Below are positions 50,669 through 62,000 of a stretch of 64,000 bases of DNA, in pieces. The translations under genes and the position numbers were made by a program. Positions within the stretch are counted from its first letter, which is position 1. The number at the start of each line of letters is the position of its first letter. The notes under the pieces were generated by a model that worked only from the letters and a program-made list of their open reading frames with translations, ran no database searches and was not told the origin of the DNA. The stretch is from the NCBI GenBank assembly GCA_029204225.1, contig CM055092.1, positions 13,396,476 through 13,460,475 on the forward strand, in the 5' to 3' direction. The DNA is from Diphasiastrum complanatum. Its lineage: Eukaryota > Streptophyta > Lycopodiopsida > Lycopodiales > Lycopodiaceae.

Positions 50669-50940
50669 TATTCTCCTCCCATGAGTTACATCCTTTTATA
50701 ACAGGTCCAAATCTAATTTCAAACTTTGGTTTCCCTCCATAATGAAAAACCCTACTATTATTGTGACTAGATTCCGTTTCTCAACTACTCAAATTGAATC
50801 TACCAAAAACTCATGTACTATACTTTCTCGCACTTTCAAAAAGTGTTTATGCAAATGCTTTTAGACTAATATAACTTTGAAAAGTCAAACTCTAAGTCTA
50901 ATATGAAAATAATTGGCTAAACTAGTTGAAATCTTTCACA
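50257..50940 (-). repeat. 5' LTR of M
   Basis: The plus strand begins TGTGAAGAATTTGGG and ends GAAATCTTTCACA, matching 45938-46611. It contains an about 90-bp pure GA tract at 50575-50664. Confidence 0.92.
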
Positions 50941-51437
50941 ATAATGAGATTTAGAGGCAATACACTTGTAGCTACAGTCCTCAATAGAACGAAGTAGTTG
51001 AATGAAAGAGTTGGACTCTTTTAGAGGCCGCATGATCCATGATGATTGCTACTAAAGTTCTAAACAAGCTATAGGTAGAGGCTATTGCAACAATTTGTCA
51101 TGTTCAAAACTGTTGCAGTTGCGAGGCCATCAACAACAAACCACCCAAGGAGGTTTAGTCAAGTATGACGTCATATTCAGATCATCTAAGAATTTTCGGG
51201 TGTGCCTACTATGCACAACATCAATACAAAGAAAGAATCTTGATCGTACCAACACCCAGTGCATATTTCTTGACTATCAATTAGATCACAAGGCTTACAA
51301 AGTCTATGATTTGCTACTTTCGACAATTTCAATACACCATGAGTAGTAGAAATATGTTGTAAGTCAATAGCAAGCTTCATTTTATTTATCTTGGTTTTCA
51401 AATTAGGTGATTCGTCTCTTTTTTCGCACCCTCCTCC
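50941..51437 (+). pseudogene. Copia L integrase, middle piece
   Basis: Continues the integrase begun at 45880: NEI-stop-RQYTCSYSPQ, VVE, then after frameshifts the integrase C-terminal part with TNTQCIFLDYQLDHKAYKVYD (about 51251-51315). It ends in a Pro-rich linker at 51437, where element O is inserted. Many stops; an old relic. The piece right of 63829 should be its continuation. Confidence 0.78.
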
Positions 51438-52174
51438 TGTGAAGAATTGAAAAAGATTATCTATGTTAGATATAGGGGTCTTATGTTTTTTACATCAAGC
51501 ATCTAGGTGTAAGATGTTGATAGGAATAAATTTGGCATAGATGGCAAATTATGCATTTCCACTTGTAATGCCACTATTGAGCCAAAATAGAGTAAGAGGC
51601 TAAACACTTGCTAATTAGAGTGTAGACAAGTGTAAAGTTTTTGTTTTATGAATTCCAAGAGGTCCAATAGGATATAGAGGTGGAACCTTGTGAGGTCCAA
51701 TAGGAAATTGAGGTGTGCTTGAATATAGTCCAATAGAATTAAGAGGTGCATAGATCAATGATCCAATAGGATCAAGAGGTGACAAAATGTGGTCCAATCA
51801 TAGTTAAGCATAGTGGTAGCTCGTGGACCTACTAGTATCATTGTACTCCTCATTTTGAAATCAATTGATTTGGTGATTTCATGGATTTTGTGAGTTTTTG
51901 GATTTCTAGCTTTCTCTCTCTACCCGAGAGCTCTTGATGCATTTTCTCTCTCTACCCAAGGAGAGCAACTTGTTTTTACTTAGATTATTTTTTGAATACT
52001 TCCCACACGTGTGAGTGAGAGTTGGAAGTGATTGAATGCATGTAGTAGTGTGTTTTTGCCATAGGATTCAAGATTGATCTTGAATCTCAATCTAGTCTTG
52101 ATCTTGGTGCATCTACACACCTTAGGAGATCACAAGTACATGTAGTGGACAGTCCACACGTGTGAAAATCAACA
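51438..52174 (+). repeat. 5' LTR of O
   Basis: Begins TGTGAAGAATTGAAAAAG and ends AAAATCAACA. It has five CCAAT boxes in 135 bp (51664-51798) in an imperfect repeat with GAGGTG, a CACACGTGTG palindrome at 52014-52023 and another at 52155-52164, and the inverted repeat GTGGAC-A-GTCCAC at 52145-52157. Confidence 0.95.
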
Positions 52175-52187
52175 TGGTATCAGAGCC
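52175..52187 (+). other. Primer-binding site of O
   Basis: TGGTATCAGAGCC directly after the LTR. Confidence 0.95.
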
Positions 52188-52583
52188 TACCTAAGGTTAC
52201 CATGCATTTTGATCCATCTAAGTGAAAAATTTTCATCAATCTTGAGCTAGAAATTGTCAAGGCCCATTTTCCTAGCTATCTTGTTCAATCTTGGATCAAA
52301 AGAGATCAAAAGGACATTGATTGGGTCTGACCTGGTACTGTACAGAATCAGGTGCTCAGACATGTGTGAGGAACATCCAATTTCAGTTTGGAAGTTCTCT
52401 CTCATGTTTGATCCATTTATCTTGCTTGATAGCTTGTTTTGAAGCTATTTTTGTCTAGTTTCTGTTGCAATCAGTTTCATTCCATTTGGTTGAGCCAATC
52501 AAAAGTTATAAGCTTTTGAAGAGGGTTAGGTAGGGCACCTAGACCTGGGTGGACACATTTGGTTTGGTCAAGAGATTTCTTGG

Positions 52584-53265
52584 TGTTAAAAATTCACAAT
52601 TCTAGCTTGACTAGTTTTTGTCATATGACTTGTAAATAGTTAGATGGTCATGATGTGGCTTGTCACACGTGCCAAATAGCATAGGATTCCATTCATAAGG
52701 ATGTTCTCAAGTAGACCTAAGTGTTAGAACCTTTGGAATGAGTCCAAATTATGCTTAGATACAAGGGAGAAAAAATAGGAGCTATTTTTGGTAATTTTTG
52801 CATTGTTGAGGGATCTCCAAGATTCCAACCCTAACTTGGTAGGGATGAAAGATCCACCAAAATTAGCATTAGGGATAGGTTTAGGGCTACTCGTACCTGC
52901 CCAAAACCGTGATGGATCATGTATATATAGGTGATGATATCTCACCAAAATCAATCAAGCAATTTCATGATTTTTCTCTCATAATGGTGCAATTGCTCTC
53001 TATGTTCATAATTGTTTGAGTGCTTGTGATTACTAATGATTATAGGATTGAATGTAGGTCTGGTGTACAGTACTCAGACTGTGGGAGGCCGTACTTTCAC
53101 ACGTGTCAAGCCTTCTTCAAGGATTTGGGCCATTTAGTGAGGTTCAAGCATAGATTTTTGATGGATTTTGATGGTTCAACTTGTGCTAATCTTATGAAAT
53201 CATAATCTATTGTTTCCCTAATCATTTCAAGTGTTTTAGGATCCTTATTTTCTGTAATTTTTACA
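52584..53265 (+). repeat. 5' LTR of P
   Basis: Begins TGTTAAAAATTCACAATTC and ends GTAATTTTTACA. It has a TATA box (ATGTATATATAGG, about 52919-52931) and CACACGTGT at 53098-53106. Promoter and transcription start should lie near 52920-52960. Confidence 0.96.
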
Positions 53266-53278
53266 TGGTATCAGAGCC
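53266..53278 (+). other. Primer-binding site of P
   Basis: TGGTATCAGAGCC directly after the LTR; initiator-Met tRNA primer site. Confidence 0.96.
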
Positions 53279-54076
53279 TAAAGGCTGAAATGAGCTAAAT
53301 CCTTGGTTTGCATTCAATTTGATCACAATTTTTGATCTAAATCTTGTGTAGATTGGATCTTAGCATCTAGTATTGATTCTAGAACTCAAAGTGAGTCAAA
53401 TACATTGGAGATTGGTGTTGTGTGACTTCATTTGCAGGTGTTTAGGTTTCTAAAACCAGAGGCAAAGTTGAATTCAATTCACATTACCAAGATAGCAAGT
53501 TTTGCTTGCTCCAAGCATTGATTTCTAAGCGAGTTTTGGAGGTGATTTCATAGAGAAGGCTTTCTAGCATTCAAGGAGAGGGAAGATCAGAGTTTTGGGG
53601 ACTCTTCAAGGCTGTTCTAAGGTGTAGTAGGCACCTCCTAAAGTGATTTAGGTTCAGTCCAACCATTGCTTGACTTATGCACCAAATTAGATCAATTTTT
53701 CATCAATTTTGATCATTTTTTGCTTGTGATTGGATAGTAGATTGTGTTGCATCCTCATTAAGTTCCATTTAGATCTTTTACAAGTGATTTTGGAAGTATA
53801 TTAGGTTGCTGAAATTCACTCTTGATCAGATCATTTGGAAGCTTTAATGTTCTTTATAGAAAGAGGGGCAATTCTACTAGTATTATCTACTTCAATCAAG
53901 CAAGTGCATTGTTTCTAGTATTCTATGATTTGATTTTGTTAGAGATCATTCTTAGATCTTTATAGGAAGTCTATTACTGATCTTTTCAGGTCCCTAAGAA
54001 GTGGGATAAGGTAGACCTTCAATCAAATTAATAGAAGTAACCTTCATTTGTGTCAAGTCCTTGATTAGGAGACTAG

Positions 54077-57000
54077 ATGGCATCTATAAATGCATATCTT
54101 TTGGATACTAATGAAAGGCTCAACAAAACTAACTATTCCATATGGAAAGTTAGAATGGAATCTATCATGATCATGCAATATCTGATGGAAATTGTAAATG
54201 GTAAGGAGGGTGAACCTATTCATCCTCAAGAAAAAGCCAAATACATCAAGAGGTGCAATGTTGCACTACATTGCATAAAAATGAATGTTGCAAATGAACT
54301 CTTAAGAGAGGTAGGAGATTGCACTTCAGCTCAAGATGCTTGGGAGACTTTGCAAAAGGTCTATGAATCCAAGAACCAAACTAGAATGTTAGCTTTGAAG
54401 AATCAAATCTATAGAAGCTATCAAAAGAAAGGAGAGAGTGCACATACTTTTGTCCTAAGAGTAAAGGAATTGAACAAAGAGCTAGCCTTTATAGGTGACC
54501 CTATCAAGGATGAAGAGCTTGTTCAACTCATATTGAATGGACTAAGCTTTGAATTTGACAATTTGGTTCAGGGATATACAATTATGGGTAAGCTACCCAT
54601 ACTTGAAGAACTCCAAGGCACACTCATGGCCGAGGAATCAAGAAGGAGCCAAATGCAAGAGAGGATGGATAGGCTTTCCATCCAAGGTGGAGATGACCAA
54701 GCTCTCTTCACCAAAGGCAAAGGCAAGTCCAAAGGCAAAGGATCAACATTCAAGAAGTCTACAAAGCTTGAGGATCAAGAAGGACCCCCAAAGGCATCTC
54801 CATCAACCACCAAAGTCAAGAAGGACAAATCAAAGGTGAAGTGCTACTATTGTAGCAAGATGGGGCATTATGCCTCGGAATGCTTCAAGAGGAAGCAAGA
54901 TCAAAGCCAAGCCAACATGAGCAGAGAGGAGGAGGAGGAGAGTTCACATGAGGACTCTCTCATGATGTCCATATTTTCTTCAACAAGCTTCAAAGGAGAA
55001 GATCCTTGGTGGATTGACTCGGGTGCTAGTTCACACATGACTAGTAAAAGGGAGTTTTTCTCTTCTCTCTTATCTTATGATGGACCTATAAAGTCTATCT
55101 ATACAGCAAATGATGAAGCTTGTAAGATTGAAGGAGTTGGTAGCATTCCCCTTTGCTTAGGATCTTCCAAAAAGATCAACATAGAAGGTGTTTTGTACAT
55201 TCCTACAATAACAAAGAATCTACTAAGTGTTGGCCAAATGGTAGACAATGGTTTCAATGTTGACTTTGCTTCAAATGAATGTTTCATCAAGAATAAGGGT
55301 AAGATAGTGGCTAAGGGCACTAGACTTGGCAAACTTTATAAGCTGGATGCATTTGTGGATACTAATGTTGTCATGTTGGCCGAGAAGAGCAAGATATCTA
55401 CCTTTACTTTATGGCACAAAAGACTTGGACATGTCAACTCGGGTTCCATGGAGGCTATGATCAAGGAGGAGTATGCTTTAGGCCTACCAAGGTCTATTGG
55501 GAAGGAAGACAAGGTTTGTGAAGCTTGTGCCTTATCCAAGGCACATAAGAAGGTGTTTCCTAACTCCATCACAAAGTCATCTCATCCTCTTGAACTCATA
55601 CACTCGGATGTGCACATTGCTAGCACCAAATCTAATGGAGGTTCATCCATGTTTTTAACCTTCATTGATGACTACTCAAGATATTGTTGGGTGTTCTTAC
55701 TTTTCTTCAAGTCTCAAGTATTTGATACTTTTGTAAAGTTCAAGTTGTTTGTGGAAAAGCATCATAATCATAGCATCAAGATCCTTAGAAGTGACAATGG
55801 TGGAGAATTCATCTCCAATGAGTTCAAGGCCTTTTGTGAGGAGGAAGGGATCAAGAAAGAGACTTCTTGTCCTTACACTCCTCAACAAAATGGAGTTGCT
55901 GAAAGAAGGAATAGAACATTATGTGAATGTTCTAAGGCTTTAAGATTAGATGCTTGTTTGCCCAAATCCTTTTGGGGTGAGTCTCTTGTATGTGCAAACT
56001 ACTTGATGAATAGGGTGTCTTGCAAAGCAATTGAAGGCAAAACTCCATATGAGATGTTGTATGGAAAGAAACCCAATCTTAATCACTTGAAAGTTTTTGG
56101 GTGTATATGTTATGTGCATGTGTCATTGAAAACAAGAACCAAGGAGGATCCATCTTCCACAAGAGGGATCATGCTTGGATATGCAAGCTCAAGCAAGGGC
56201 TACAAAGTCTATCTCCCATCCTTGAACAAATTTGTTGTTTCAAGGGATGTCATCTTTGATGAACATCATATGCATATGCTTGAAGAAGGCTCAAGTGCTC
56301 CAACAATCAAGAAGAAGATGGCCGAGGAGCAAGATCTTGGTTTTGAGGAGGAGCTCATGGAGGAGCAAGCACCAAACCCACCTATCACACCAAGGAGATC
56401 TTCAAGGGCAAAAGTGGAGCCATCAAGGCTCACATATCAAGGCAAAGGACAGCAAGTTGAGGGTATATCATCCACTTCTTATGCTTTATCTAGTTTTGAA
56501 GAACCGTCTAATGTTGAAGATGCATTGAACTCCAAAGAATGGTATAAAGCTATGTTGGATGAGTATGATGCCTTGATTGAGAATGAAACTTGGTTGCTTG
56601 TTGAGAGACCTCAAAGGAATGTAATAGGATGCAAGTGGGTCTTCAAGCTTAAGTTGAATGCAAATGGGAGTGTTAACAAACATAAAGCAAGATTAGTTGC
56701 AAAAGGTTATGCTCAAGAGAGAGGGATAGACTATGAGGAAACTTTTGCACCCGTGGCCAAGATGGTCACAATAAGACTAATCATTGCACTTGCATCACAT
56801 TTTGGATGGATTCTATGTCAAATGGATGTCTCTAATGCTTTCTTGAATGGTTTTTTGGAAGAGGATATCTATATGGAGCAGCCACAAGGGTTCATCAAGC
56901 ATGGAATGGAGACCAAAGTATGTCATCTCCAAAGAAGCATCTATGGCTTGAAGCAAGCCTCGAGATCTTGGAATTCAAGACTACATTGCTATCTTATTTC

Positions 57001-58045
57001 ACTTTCTTTTGTTCAAAGTGAATATGATCCCACTCTTTACATTAAGTTTTATGATGTTGGTATTGTACTTTTACTCATTTATGTAGATGACATCATCATT
57101 AGTGGAAATAGTGTTGATGGTATTGAAAAAATCAAGATAGATCTATCCTTAGAGTTCAAGATGGTAGATCTAGGGTGTCTTCACTTCATCTTAGGCATAG
57201 AAGTACTTAGAGGGTCTGATTTTATCTTTATAAGTCAAGTAAACTATGCTCAAAGTCTTTTGAAGAAGTTTAAGATGGAAGTATGCAAAAGTGTTGACAC
57301 ACCAATGGAGCAAGATGTAAAAGTGCCAAATGAAGATGATGAAAGATCCTTCATGGACATCACTTTGTTTAGGCAACTTATAGGTTCCTTAATGTGGATC
57401 ACTATAACTAGACCAGATCTTAGCTTTAGTGTATGTAGGTTGAGCCAATCCATGCAAAAGCCATTGAATATCCATTGGAAAAAGGCTAAGAGGATTCTAA
57501 GATACATCTCGGGTACATTGGATTTTGAAATTCTATATAGAGGAGATGTGATTAACCTTCATGCATTTAGTGATTCAGATTTTGCAGGGGACAAGAGGGA
57601 TAGGAAATCAACATGTGCCTATTCAACTTTCATAGGAGAAGGTGTGGTTTCATGGCTTTCAAAAAAGCAAGAAACTATATCTCTATCTTCAACCGAGGCC
57701 GAGTACAAAGCTTTGACAACCACTACAAAGGAGGTACTTTGGATCAAGAGATTATTGGTGGAACTAAAGATCATGGATTCAGAGGAGGCACCAATCATCT
57801 ACAATGACAATATATCAGCCCAACACCTTGCATCTAACCCAATCTTCCATGCAAGATCTAAGCACATTGAGATATGCCATCACTTTGTGAGAGAAATGGT
57901 GCAAGCCAAGGAGATTGCTTTGGAGCATGTTCCAAGCAATGAATGTGTAGCTGATCTACTTACTAAACCACTTCAAAAGACACCTTTTATGAAGTTCAGA
58001 TCATCACTTGGAGTGATTAGTAAAGCAATGATTGAACCAAGCTAG
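54077..58045 (+). CDS. Element P gag-pol polyprotein, 1322 aa, intact
   Basis: Single open frame from ATG 54077 (MASINAYLLDTNERLNK). Domains by residue: gag about 1-230; zinc knuckle CYYCSKMGHYASEC from 256; protease WWIDSGASSH with Asp314; GAG-pre-integrase LWHKRLGHVN about 450; integrase with Asp511 (HSDVH), Asp573 (SDNGGEF) and Glu609, spacing D-61-D-35-E; reverse transcriptase with Asp917 (QMDVSNAF) and YVDD at 1002-1005; RNase H with Asp1166 (SDSDFAGD), Glu in SSTEAEY and Asp in YNDN. The order protease-integrase-RT-RNase H defines Ty1/copia. No stop or frameshift. No envelope-like frame follows. Expected to form cytoplasmic particles and integrate cDNA, by family knowledge. Confidence 0.97.
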   Translation: MASINAYLLDTNERLNKTNYSIWKVRMESIMIMQYLMEIVNGKEGEPIHPQEKAKYIKRCNVALHCIKMNVANELLREVGDCTSAQDAWETLQKVYESKNQTRMLALKNQIYRSYQKKGESAHTFVLRVKELNKELAFIGDPIKDEELVQLILNGLSFEFDNLVQGYTIMGKLPILEELQGTLMAEESRRSQMQERMDRLSIQGGDDQALFTKGKGKSKGKGSTFKKSTKLEDQEGPPKASPSTTKVKKDKSKVKCYYCSKMGHYASECFKRKQDQSQANMSREEEEESSHEDSLMMSIFSSTSFKGEDPWWIDSGASSHMTSKREFFSSLLSYDGPIKSIYTANDEACKIEGVGSIPLCLGSSKKINIEGVLYIPTITKNLLSVGQMVDNGFNVDFASNECFIKNKGKIVAKGTRLGKLYKLDAFVDTNVVMLAEKSKISTFTLWHKRLGHVNSGSMEAMIKEEYALGLPRSIGKEDKVCEACALSKAHKKVFPNSITKSSHPLELIHSDVHIASTKSNGGSSMFLTFIDDYSRYCWVFLLFFKSQVFDTFVKFKLFVEKHHNHSIKILRSDNGGEFISNEFKAFCEEEGIKKETSCPYTPQQNGVAERRNRTLCECSKALRLDACLPKSFWGESLVCANYLMNRVSCKAIEGKTPYEMLYGKKPNLNHLKVFGCICYVHVSLKTRTKEDPSSTRGIMLGYASSSKGYKVYLPSLNKFVVSRDVIFDEHHMHMLEEGSSAPTIKKKMAEEQDLGFEEELMEEQAPNPPITPRRSSRAKVEPSRLTYQGKGQQVEGISSTSYALSSFEEPSNVEDALNSKEWYKAMLDEYDALIENETWLLVERPQRNVIGCKWVFKLKLNANGSVNKHKARLVAKGYAQERGIDYEETFAPVAKMVTIRLIIALASHFGWILCQMDVSNAFLNGFLEEDIYMEQPQGFIKHGMETKVCHLQRSIYGLKQASRSWNSRLHCYLISLSFVQSEYDPTLYIKFYDVGIVLLLIYVDDIIISGNSVDGIEKIKIDLSLEFKMVDLGCLHFILGIEVLRGSDFIFISQVNYAQSLLKKFKMEVCKSVDTPMEQDVKVPNEDDERSFMDITLFRQLIGSLMWITITRPDLSFSVCRLSQSMQKPLNIHWKKAKRILRYISGTLDFEILYRGDVINLHAFSDSDFAGDKRDRKSTCAYSTFIGEGVVSWLSKKQETISLSSTEAEYKALTTTTKEVLWIKRLLVELKIMDSEEAPIIYNDNISAQHLASNPIFHARSKHIEICHHFVREMVQAKEIALEHVPSNECVADLLTKPLQKTPFMKFRSSLGVISKAMIEPS

Positions 58046-58046
58046 A

Positions 58047-58059
58047 TAGTGAGGAGGAG
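58047..58059 (+). other. Polypurine tract of P
   Basis: TAGTGAGGAGGAG immediately before the 3' LTR, primer for plus-strand DNA. The same GAGGAG core precedes the 3' LTRs of N1 and O. Confidence 0.9.
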
Positions 58060-58741
58060 TGTTAAAAATTCACAATTCTAGCTTGACTAGTTTTGGTCAT
58101 ATGACTTGTAAATAGTTAGATGGTCATGATGTGGCTTGTCACACGTGCCAAATAGCATAGGATTCCATTCATAAGGATGTTCTCAAGTAGACCTAAGTGT
58201 TAGAACCTTTGGAATGAGTCCAAATTATGCTTAGATACAAGGGAGAAAAAATAAGAGCTATTTTTGGTAATTTTTGCATTGTTGAGGGATCTCCAAGATT
58301 CCAACCCTAACTTGGTAGGGATGAAAGATCCACCAAAATTAGCATTAGGGATAGGTTTAGGGCTACTCATACCTGCCCAAAACCGTGATGGATCATGTAT
58401 ATATAGGTGATGATATCTCACCAAAATCAATCAAGCAATTTCATGATTTTTCTCTCATAATGGTGCAATTGCTCTCTATGTTCATAATTGTTTGAGTGCT
58501 TGTGATTACTAATGATTATAGGATTGAATGTAGGTCTGGTGTACAGTACTCAGACTGTGGGAGGCCGTACTTTCACACGTGTGAAGCCTTCTTCAAGGAT
58601 TTGGGCCATTTAGTGAGGTTCAAGCATAGATTTTTGATGGATTTTGATGGTTCAACTTGTGCTAATTTTATGAAATCATAATCTATTGTTTCCCTCATCA
58701 TTTCAAGTGTTTTAGGATCCTTATTTGCTGTAATTTTTACA
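58060..58741 (+). repeat. 3' LTR of P
   Basis: Same length as the 5' copy with about seven substitutions and no indels. It is followed by the target duplication CTTGG, then the O leader resumes at 58747. Confidence 0.96.
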
Positions 58742-59086
58742 CTTGGTTGATCCAAAATCACAGTTGTATGCTTGCCAATCTCATCTATATGTGATCTAGG
58801 CACTGTTTTGAGATCTTAGCCATTTTGTTTCATGCAATATCATTGTATTTGAGTCAAATTTGGTTTCTTAGTGTATTTCACACGTGCTAAGAGTGTTGGA
58901 TCCTAAATTTGCCTATACTCCATCATTTGATGTGAAATAGATCTTGTTTTAGAGAGATTTGTGTAGCTAGTGAGAATCAATTCACAAATTGTTGTAAGAT
59001 CTTTCATAGGAGGAGATAGTACTCAATTATTGTTGAAAGTGTGTAACAACATTTATTGTTCATCATCTGAGTTTTCTTCACTTCAA

Positions 59087-62000
59087 ATGTCTTCAATGGG
59101 TTCATCCTTGTTGGAACCAAGTGAAAGATTGACCACTTCAAATTATTCAATTTGGAAAATGAGGATGGAGTCCATCTTGATCCTTCAAGACGTGATGGAC
59201 ATAGTTCTTGGCCTTGAAGAAGAACCACAAGTTCTTCAAGAGGTTCAAAAATACAAAAAGAGAACTAGGATGGCTCTCCACTAAATTAAGATGAATGTCT
59301 CTAATGAGATATTGAGGGAGATAGGTACTTGTACAACAACCAAAGAAGCTTGGAATTGTCTCGACTATCTATGAGGCTAAGAATACCTCTAGGCTTCTCA
59401 CTCTTAGGAATCAAATCTTTCAAAGTAGCCAAAAGAGTGATGAGAGTGCATCTAGTTATGTTTTGAGAGTAAAAGATATTCATAGAGAGCTTGCTTGTAT
59501 TGGTGATTCCATCAATCAAAATGAGCTAGTTCAAGTCATTCTCAATGGCTTGAGAAGTGAATTTGATAATCTTGTCCAATCCTATGCCATTAAGGAGGAG
59601 CTACCAAGTTTGGAGGCTCTCCAGAGTGTGCTAATTTCAGAAGAATCAAGACAAGAGTATAAGCTCTTGAGGATGGACAAGCTTTCTCTCACTCATAATG
59701 ATGGCAAAGCTCTTTTTGCCAAGGATAAGCACAAAGAGAGGAGCAAGAACCAACATCAACAATCCTCAAGCAAGGACAAAGTCAAATCCAAAGACAAAGA
59801 TGAGGAGGAAGATGATTCCTCTAATGCTTCATCATCCAAGCTCAAGAAGAAGAAGAAGATCAAGTGCTTTTATTGTGGCAAGAAAGGTCATTATGCCACC
59901 AATTGCTTCAAAAAAAAGAATCAACTCAAGCAAGCCAATATTACCAATGAGAAGGAAGACACTATTGCAAGTGATGGAGAGGGATCTCTTATGGTCTCTA
60001 GTTTCTCATCTACTCCTTTCAAGAAGGACGGCCTATGGTATATTGATAGTGGAGTCTCTTCACATATGTGTAGCTCCAAGGACTCTTTCTCTTCTATTGC
60101 ACCTTATGATGGAGTGAAGAAATCAATATACACTGCAAATGATTTTGAATGTCCTATTGAAGGCATAGGAAACATTCCCTTGAAGCTTGCATCCTCTAAA
60201 GTTCTTTCTCTCTCTAGAGTTCTTTATGTACCTAAGCTTACCAAGAATCTTATTAGTGTTGGCCAATTGCTTGATAATGGCCTTGATGTAAAATTCAATG
60301 TTGATACTTGCACTATCAAGAAGAATGATGAGATACTTGCATTAGGATCTAGATTTGGTGGCATCTATAAACTAGATCCAAATGAGTATGTGAATGCTTG
60401 TAATGTTGCTCTTGTGAACAAGCTCTCTATGGAGGAATTATGGCATAGGAGGTTGGGACATCCCAACTACAAATCCATGCTCTCTATGATCAAAGAATCC
60501 AAAGCTATTGGCTTGCCAAAGTCATTCTCCAAGAAGATCAAGCCTTGTGAGGCTTGTGCTATTGCTAAATCTCACAAAAAGCCATTTACAAGATCTTCTA
60601 TCAAAAGCAAGCATCCTTTGGAGTTAATCCACTCGGATGTGCATTTCTCATCAACTACAAGCAAGGGAGGAGCCACTTGTTTTGTTACTTTCATTGATGA
60701 TTACACAAGATTCACTTGGATATATCTTCTTACTTCAAAATCTATGGTGTTTGATCATTTCCTTATTTTCAAAGCTTATGTAGAGAAGCAATTCTCATTC
60801 AAGATTAAAGCTCTTAGAAGTGATGGAGGTGGTAATATATCTCCAATAAATTTCACGACTTTTGTGAGCTTAAAGGCATTAAAAGAGAGTTTTCTTGTGC
60901 CTACTCTCCATCTCAAAATGGAGTGGCCGAGAGAAAGAATAGATCTCTATGTGAATGTGCAAAATCTATGAGAATTGAGGCATCTTTGCCCAAAGATTTT
61001 TGGGGAGAAGCCATTAATTGTGCAAATTATCTTTGCAATAGGCTCCCACATATAGCTCTTGGAGGAAAGTCACCATATGAAATCTTATTTTTGAAGAAGC
61101 CTAAGGTTGATCACCTTAGAATTTTTGGATGCTTATGCTTTGTCCATATTCCCTTGGAAACAAGGAAGAAGGAAGAACCTAGTGCATGCAAAGGGATCAT
61201 GGTTGGATACTCATCTACCAAGAAGGCCTATAGAGTCTTTATACTCTCTACTTCTCAAGTTATTGAAAGTAGAGATGTTGTCTTTCATGAAGATCAACAC
61301 TCATCATTTGAAGAGGCCGAGATCAAGAAATCTATGGATGCATCATCAATTATTGATTTTGAAGACAATCATGATGTGATGGGGTCGAGATTTGAAGAAG
61401 ACTCTCCTCGGATTTTTTCACCAAGAAGATCCATGAGAGATAGATCCGAGCCTAAGAGGCTCTCATATGTTGACAAAGGCAAACAAGTGGATCTTGATTC
61501 CACTAATTATTTTTTTTATGTCTCTCATGAAGAGCCAAAGAATGTACAAGAGGCACTCAATACCAAGGAGTGATATGATGCCATGAAGCAAGAGTATGAT
61601 GCATTGATCACCAACAATACTTGGGAGCTTGTGGATCCTCCTTCCAACAAGCATGTGATTGGTTGCAAGTGGGTATTTTGGATCAAGTTCAATCATGATG
61701 GCACCATCAACAAGCATAAAGCAAGATTATGTGCCAAAGGATTTGCTCAAATCCATGGTCTTGATTATGAGGAGACCTTTGCACCCGTTGCAAAGATGGT
61801 GACAATAAGAATTCTTATTTCTCTTGCTTGTTTTTTCAAGTGGAAGGTGTTCCAATTAGATGTATCCAATGCTTTTCTAAATGGTTATCTTGAGGAGGAG
61901 ATCTATATGGAACAACCTCAAGGATTCATCAAGGATGAGTCCAAAGTGTGCTTGCTCTTCAAAAGTCTTTATGGACTCAAGCAAGCACCAAGATCATGGT

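Larger units (their letters stand above)
45938..50940 (-). mobile_element. Ty1/copia retrotransposon M
   Basis: A 5.0-kb minus-strand element with both LTRs (3' LTR 45938-46611; 5' LTR 50257-50940). The polypurine tract AAAGAGGGAG (minus) touches 46612, and a degenerate PBS TGATAGCAGAGC (minus) lies at about 50245-50256. Flanking 5-mers are ATAAC (45933-45937) and ATAAT (50941-50945), a target duplication with one change. Coding sequence covers gag to integrase only. The LTRs differ at many positions, so the element is fairly old. Confidence 0.9.
52584..58741 (+). mobile_element. Ty1/copia retrotransposon P (inner, apparently intact)
   Basis: 6158 bp: LTRs 52584-53265 and 58060-58741 (682 bp each, about seven differences, 1.0%), PBS 53266-53278, about 800-bp leader, single gag-pol frame 54077-58045, polypurine tract GTGAGGAGGAG ending at 58059. 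Perfect target duplication CTTGG at 52579-52583 and 58742-58746, inside the leader of O. No lesion is seen in any required part, so it may still be able to transpose. Confidence 0.97.

Noticed and set aside
51438-52174. Repeats at 51438 and 63088 as a simple segmental duplication
   Set aside because: They start TG, end CA, flank a PBS and polypurine tract and carry CCTCC target duplications, so they are LTRs.
54568-57507. Minus-strand open frames across element P
   Set aside because: They are shadows of the intact plus-strand gag-pol frame.
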